This document shows positions 8,257-11,597 of a stretch of 11,597 nucleotides of DNA, piece by piece. The stretch is from assembly GCA_030950835.1 (NCBI GenBank), contig JAUZQU010000154.1, positions 1 through 11,597 of the forward strand. Direction: 5' to 3'. The translations under genes and the position numbers were made by a program. The DNA is from Mariprofundaceae bacterium (GTDB lineage Bacteria > Pseudomonadota > Zetaproteobacteria > Mariprofundales > Mariprofundaceae). Each line of letters begins with the position of its first letter. Within the stretch, counting starts at the first letter, position 1. The notes under the pieces were generated by a model. The model was not told where the DNA came from. It searched no databases and worked only from the letters and a program-made list of their open reading frames with translations.

Positions 8257-10595
8257 GTGATACTCCTTGATTCTGTGGTGTTTTGTGCTGTATCAGATGT
8301 TGTTTTGGACTTATCCAAACGCATCAGTAAGACGGGTAATAAGAAAAAGTCAGCCAACAATGCCATGGCAATAGCAATGGAGGTGAGCAGTGCCATGTCC
8401 GAGTTTAAGGCAAATGTAGATTGGGCGAGCACCATGAAACCAGCCACCAAAACAACGGAAGTCACCACAATCGCTACACCTACACTTGAAAAGGCATAAC
8501 GCACAGCCGCTTCAGCGTCCAAACCTTGCTCTCGCCGCGCGCGCAGATATTTGCTTAAAAAGTGAATCGAATCATCGACCACAATACCCAGTGACATACC
8601 TGTAACCATGGCTGCTGCCATATTAACTTCGCCAACAAGCAGCCCCCAGACACCAAAAGCAAGCCCTGCAGGTAATAAGTTGGGCAGCAAGCTGATGAGA
8701 CCAATTTTAATACTGCGCAGTGCGATGGTAATCAACACCGAAATCAAGAGCAAGGCAATGAATGTGCCGCCTAACATACTCTTGATATTACGCTCACTAA
8801 TATAGGCAAACATAATACCAGGACCAATGCCTGTGGCTTGAAGTGCAGGGGCGTTTGTTTTTAACCACTCTTCGCCGCGTATGGTCACTTCCCTTAGCTC
8901 TCGGCTAGTCATGTTTTCTAAGGTTGCAATGATTTGCGTGGATGACTTATCTACATTGAGTTGGTTATTCATATCCAAGCCATAAGGTAAAGATAGTTCA
9001 TATAACAGCAGATATTGCGCGCCTAACTCTCGACTTTCGGGCAAGGTGTAATAAGCAGGGTCATCACCATGTAAACTCATGTTTAACCTTTGGAAGGTAT
9101 CGGTAATGCTATTGACATGTTGAACCTCAGGCTGGGTGCGTAACCAATCTACAAAAGCTTTGGTCTGCGTTAAAAATGCAGGATCACTCACGCCATTGCT
9201 TTCAGCAGCAGGCAATGAATATTGTAATTGGTAGATACCTGTCAGGTTTTTAGCTGCAAAATCAGCATCTGCACGAAAGCTTGTGCTGGTATCGAAATAT
9301 TTAACAAAATCTTCGTTGAGTTCATTGCGCGGAATCATCGCTAAGACCATCACAGCAACCACCACTGAACCGACCATCACCAGACGTTGATGACTAATGA
9401 TCCAGTTGGCAAAATCATGCATGGATGTCGCTAAACGGGACTCTCCAACTCTGGCTTTGACAGGTAATACGGCCAACAAAGCAGGCAACAGGCTGACGGA
9501 GAAAATAAATGCCGCCATCACACCCATAGCTGTGATATTACCTAAATCGTGGAAAGGCGGTGAGTCGCTGGCGTTCATGGATAAAAAACCGATGGCAGTG
9601 GTGATGCTGGTTAAGAATATAGGCATGAAGTTAATGCGTAAGGCCTCAATGATGGCGAGACGTTTCTCCATACCTTTTCGCATATTTGCCAGCATACTGA
9701 CAATCAAATGAATAGAGTCGGCGACGGCTAAAGTCATGATAATGGTTGTAGCTGCCGAAGAAGGGGGGGTGAGCAAAATGCCCGACCAGCCAGCTAAGCC
9801 CATGCCCGTCATCACCGAAAAGGCAATGATCAACAGGGTTGCGAACGTTGCAGCGATGGAGCGAACCAAGACCAACATCATGATGAGAATGATAAGGTAC
9901 ATCATAGGCACCAGTGAACCCATGTCATTCATACTGGATTCGATGAAGGCATTGTTCATCATGACCATACCATTGAGGTAAATCTTCACGGGATATTTGG
10001 CTTCTATATCCATAGCCAGTTGTCGGGCAGCAGCAGCGGCAGTGGGCACTTCATCCATTTCTTTTTCAGGCATTTGGAAGGTGACATTGACTGCAGTGAC
10101 CTTATTGTTGGCAGAAATCATCATGGTTTTTAATGACGGTTCATGTTGTGCCACATTGCGGATATGGTGGAGTTGCTCTGCGGTGAGCTGGCTCGCATCT
10201 TCTACCAAGCGGGCAACCATTAAATCATCTTCAACTGCTGTAGTATGTTGGAAATTGCTGACCGAATCGACGCGTAAAGCATAAGGTAATAACCATGCTT
10301 GTTGCGTAATTTCTTCTACCGCACCCAGCACTTCTGGTGTGATCACATCACCCTCAAGGGACTCAATCACAAACTGAATATTATCAATCTTGGTATATGT
10401 TTCTTGTAACGCTTCAAAAGCAATTAACTGTGGGTTGTCATCGCTGAAAAACACACGGTAGTCGGTATTAAACCCTAAGAATCTCCCTCCACTTGCTGCA
10501 GATAATGCCAACAGAATTGAGAGAATAATCACGGACCAGCGCCAGCGTACTATCCACGCTGCATAGGCTTGTGTCCAACCGCTTTTTTGATTCAT
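8253..10595 (-). CDS. RND/MMPL-family inner-membrane transporter
   Basis: A 780-residue protein with the duplicated RND layout. TM1 is about 19-38 and a periplasmic domain 40-225. TM2-TM6 lie in about 228-378, TM7 is about 404-421, and a second periplasmic domain spans 422-605. TM8-TM12 lie in about 608-758. Each half has the acidic TM4/TM10 motif of the MMPL/SSD group: AVADSIHL with Asp293, and VVDDSIHF with Asp674/Asp675, the expected proton-relay residues. Its length is well below that of multidrug RND pumps such as AcrB (about 1050 residues) and fits the COG1033 'predicted exporter' group, which handles lipids and hydrophobic compounds in several bacteria. No membrane-fusion protein or TolC-type channel is encoded nearby. 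The ATG at 10595 has AAGGAAG (10602-10608) six bases upstream. It is the first gene of the operon, divergent from a TetR regulator. Substrate and direction of transport cannot be read from the sequence. Confidence 0.92.
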   Translation of the reverse strand: MNQKSGWTQAYAAWIVRWRWSVIILSILLALSAASGGRFLGFNTDYRVFFSDDNPQLIAFEALQETYTKIDNIQFVIESLEGDVITPEVLGAVEEITQQAWLLPYALRVDSVSNFQHTTAVEDDLMVARLVEDASQLTAEQLHHIRNVAQHEPSLKTMMISANNKVTAVNVTFQMPEKEMDEVPTAAAAARQLAMDIEAKYPVKIYLNGMVMMNNAFIESSMNDMGSLVPMMYLIILIMMLVLVRSIAATFATLLIIAFSVMTGMGLAGWSGILLTPPSSAATTIIMTLAVADSIHLIVSMLANMRKGMEKRLAIIEALRINFMPIFLTSITTAIGFLSMNASDSPPFHDLGNITAMGVMAAFIFSVSLLPALLAVLPVKARVGESRLATSMHDFANWIISHQRLVMVGSVVVAVMVLAMIPRNELNEDFVKYFDTSTSFRADADFAAKNLTGIYQLQYSLPAAESNGVSDPAFLTQTKAFVDWLRTQPEVQHVNSITDTFQRLNMSLHGDDPAYYTLPESRELGAQYLLLYELSLPYGLDMNNQLNVDKSSTQIIATLENMTSRELREVTIRGEEWLKTNAPALQATGIGPGIMFAYISERNIKSMLGGTFIALLLISVLITIALRSIKIGLISLLPNLLPAGLAFGVWGLLVGEVNMAAAMVTGMSLGIVVDDSIHFLSKYLRARREQGLDAEAAVRYAFSSVGVAIVVTSVVLVAGFMVLAQSTFALNSDMALLTSIAIAMALLADFFLLPVLLMRLDKSKTTSDTAQNTTESRSIT

Positions 10596-10652
10596 GGGAG
10601 ACTTCCTTCCTTCATAGAGGTTATAATGTTGATATGCGATGTTGCTGGCACC
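10596..10652 (-). promoter_or_regulatory. Leader and probable promoter region of the transport operon
   Basis: This stretch lies between the first operator and the RND start codon. It contains a good Shine-Dalgarno site (AAGGAAG, minus strand, 10602-10608). AT-rich -10-like hexamers are visible on the minus strand (TATAAC at 10625-10620, CATTAT at 10629-10624), but no matching TTGACA-like box stands at 16-18 bp. The position of the promoter is therefore inferred mainly from the operators directly upstream. Confidence 0.35.
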
Positions 10653-10714
10653 ACTGGACTGATTAGTCCATGCCCGAAACGTAACTGGACTGATTAGTCC
10701 ATGCTCGAAACGTA
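10653..10714. repeat. Two tandem 31-bp direct repeats in the regulatory region
   Basis: Units 10653-10683 and 10684-10714 are identical except for one base (TGCCCGAAACGTA versus TGCTCGAAACGTA). A third, shorter copy begins at 10715, in phase. Each unit carries one operator palindrome plus a CGAAACGTA linker. The near-identity of the linker as well as the palindrome points to a recent tandem duplication. Confidence 0.9.
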
Positions 10715-10732
10715 ACTGGACTAATCAGTCTA
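10655..10732. promoter_or_regulatory. Triple palindromic operator, probably for the adjacent TetR regulator
   Basis: Site 1 (10655-10670) and site 2 (10686-10701) are both TGGACTGATTAGTCCA, a 6-bp-arm inverted repeat with a 4-base centre. Site 3 (10717-10732) is TGGACTAATCAGTCTA, whose core GACTAATCAGTC is the reverse complement of the core of sites 1 and 2. Centre-to-centre spacing is exactly 31 bp in both intervals, about three helical turns, so bound dimers would face the same side of the DNA. Such a palindrome between a tetR gene and a divergent operon is the usual place for a TetR-family operator. Site 1 ends 59 bp from the RND start; site 3 ends 29 bp from the tetR start. Binding by this regulator is inferred. 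Confidence 0.82.
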
Positions 10733-10745
10733 GTCTAGTCTAGTC
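10731..10745 (+). repeat. TAGTC pentanucleotide run next to operator site 3
   Basis: TAGTC occurs three times in tandem (10731-10745), directly after CAGTC (10726-10730), which forms the right arm of operator site 3. The run therefore extends the operator half-site at 5-bp intervals and lies where the -35 region of tetR would be. Such runs can change length by slippage. Confidence 0.85.
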
Positions 10746-10749
10746 AAGG

Positions 10750-10755
10750 TATAGT
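10750..10755 (+). promoter_or_regulatory. Candidate -10 box of tetR
   Basis: TATAGT matches TATAAT at five of six bases. No good -35 hexamer stands 16-18 bp upstream, where the TAGTC run lies. If this box is used, transcription would begin about at the ATG (10762), making the message leaderless or nearly so. It would be covered by a repressor bound at operator site 3. Confidence 0.4.
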
Positions 10756-10761
10756 CTGCTC

Positions 10762-11361
10762 ATGTTGAATAAGGTAGACACAAAAACGCGCATTATCCAT
10801 GCTGCCGCCGAGCTTTTTCATCAGCAAGGTTTTGAGTCTGTGGGTTTGCAAAAGATATGTGCAGAGGCAGAAGTATCCAAAAGTAGTTTTTATCACTTCT
10901 TCGCCTCTAAAGATGCTGTGGTGGTGGCTGTGGTGCAAACACAGTGGGCGAAGGTGCAACAAGGGTTTGAACAGCTATTGCAGCAACCTTTATCACCGTT
11001 GCAGAAGCTGCAATGTATATTTGAAAACGTATACGGCGGACTAGAATCTATGTGTGCAGAGCATGGTAAGATTTTTGGTTGCCCTTTTGGTAATTTAGCG
11101 AGTGAACTGGCGCATTCCAACCCTGAGTTGCGGGTGCAGATCCAAGCTATTTTTGATGATATGGTCAGCATCTTTTCAACGTTGATTACACAAGCACAAG
11201 TGCAAGATGAAAGTGAGCCTCACGTAGACGCAGAAGATGCCGCCAATGCCTTGCTTTTGGTGATGCAAGGCTTGAGTGTGGTGGCTAAAGTGTATAATGA
11301 TCCCTTAAAAATACGGAAGATTGGTGAGCATATGGTGAACAATATTTTAGGCAAATCTTGA
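10762..11361 (+). CDS. TetR-family transcriptional regulator, NemR-like features
   Basis: A 199-residue regulator. The N-terminal DNA-binding domain (about 8-55) has the typical order: KTRIIHAAAELFHQQGFESVGLQKICAEAEVSKSSFYHFFASKDAV, with the recognition helix at SKSSFYHFF. The C-terminal domain contains the GCPFGNLASELA block (106-117) seen in the NemR/YxaF-like part of the family. Cys107 and Lys176 appear to stand where E. coli NemR (also 199 residues as I recall it) has Cys106 and Lys175, the pair reported to form a reversible bond on oxidation. It is divergent from the RND operon, with three operators between them, so repression of both the operon and itself is likely. The only plausible start is the ATG at 10762; AAGG at 10746-10749 is 12 bases away, rather far for a Shine-Dalgarno site. 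The ligand is unknown. Confidence 0.92.
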   Translation: MLNKVDTKTRIIHAAAELFHQQGFESVGLQKICAEAEVSKSSFYHFFASKDAVVVAVVQTQWAKVQQGFEQLLQQPLSPLQKLQCIFENVYGGLESMCAEHGKIFGCPFGNLASELAHSNPELRVQIQAIFDDMVSIFSTLITQAQVQDESEPHVDAEDAANALLLVMQGLSVVAKVYNDPLKIRKIGEHMVNNILGKS

Positions 11362-11384
11362 AGGAGTAGTGTGTCCATTAGATA

Positions 11385-11406
11385 TTCCCGTTTGCGGAAA
11401 TTTTTT
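11385..11406 (+). terminator. Possible terminator of tetR
   Basis: TTCCCG (11385-11390) pairs with CGGAA (11395-11399) with one bulged C and a 4-base loop, followed by six Ts (11401-11406). The stem is short, so the call is tentative. It lies 24 bp after the tetR stop codon. Confidence 0.4.
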
Positions 11407-11597
11407 GAAGCCTGACCCTGAATAGGTATGCTGTTCTCTTTGCCATTAACGATAGCCCAGAAACCCTAATGAAATGAGCAAGGTTTATTTTAACGTATTA
11501 GAAAACAGGACTGATTTAAGGGTGTGTAATGTTGGGCTTTTGGCTTAAATCTTCCCTCCCACGCCTTTAAACTTCTCAACAAAGGTCGCTATCTTCT
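11407..11597. other. Right-edge stretch without a supported gene
   Basis: I find no convincing coding region, RNA gene or repeat here. On the minus strand a frame open at the window edge ends with TAA at 11547-11545 after 16 residues (KIATFVEKFKGVGGKI). It could be the C-terminus of a leftward gene outside the window, but 16 residues cannot show this. A 22-codon minus-strand frame also runs from an ATG at about 11444 to a TAA near 11378; it has no visible ribosome-binding site and matches nothing I know. Confidence 0.3.

Noticed and set aside
8257..10284. Plus-strand open frames of 65-104 codons opposite the RND gene
   Set aside because: They are antisense to a well-supported 780-residue membrane protein and show low-complexity Met/Ile/Ala-rich sequence typical of reverse frames of membrane genes.
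6212..10595. Classical tripartite multidrug efflux operon
   Set aside because: The RND protein is much shorter than AcrB-type pumps, no membrane-fusion protein is present, and the third gene encodes a barrel without TolC-like helical repeats.
11508..11516. GGACTGATT near the right edge, matching one arm and centre of the operator
   Set aside because: The second arm is missing, so it is only a half-site and may be chance.
11378..11597. Insertion-sequence end or transposase remnant at the right edge
   Set aside because: No terminal inverted repeat, target duplication or recognisable transposase residues could be found in the short stretch available.

Overview
The window looks like a chromosomal segment of a moderately AT-rich Gram-negative proteobacterium. 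The evidence is a full-length-type cobalamin-dependent methionine synthase very close to the enterobacterial enzyme, an outer-membrane beta-barrel, a LolA-like periplasmic protein and a VF530-type small protein. From sequence alone I would say gammaproteobacterium-like; a related deep lineage such as Zetaproteobacteria cannot be excluded. There are no rRNA or tRNA genes, no CRISPR array and no recognisable insertion sequence.

Left part (1-5858), housekeeping. metH runs leftwards from 3192 and leaves the window before its end, so the last part of the SAM-dependent reactivation domain is missing. Its reading frame has no stop inside the window, so it is easy to miss in an ORF list. glgP (glycogen/maltodextrin phosphorylase, 3268-5754) is divergent from it across a 75-bp spacer and ends at a clear intrinsic terminator. 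Two more hairpins fill the convergent gap to the next gene, a small leftward VF530-type protein (5852-6118).

Right part (6119-11361), the most interesting region. It holds a leftward three-gene operon: a 12-TM RND/MMPL-type inner-membrane protein (8253-10595), a LolA-fold outer membrane lipoprotein-sorting-like periplasmic protein (7438-8256), and an outer-membrane beta-barrel protein (6212-7441). Both junctions are 4-base ATGA overlaps, so the three proteins are probably made as a set. No membrane-fusion protein or TolC-type channel is present. One inner-membrane, one periplasmic and one outer-membrane component suggest a route for a lipid or hydrophobic molecule across the envelope; this is inference, and the substrate is unknown.

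Divergent from the operon is a TetR-family regulator (10762-11361). The 166-bp spacer carries three copies of a TGGACT-N4-AGTCCA-type palindrome spaced exactly 31 bp apart (about three helical turns), followed by a TAGTC pentanucleotide run that touches the presumed tetR promoter. The regulator has a Cys107 and a Lys176 that appear to match the redox-switch pair of E. coli NemR. Control by an electrophile, oxidant or hydrophobic ligand is therefore a testable idea.

Right edge (11362-11597): a possible weak terminator after tetR, then no gene that I can support.
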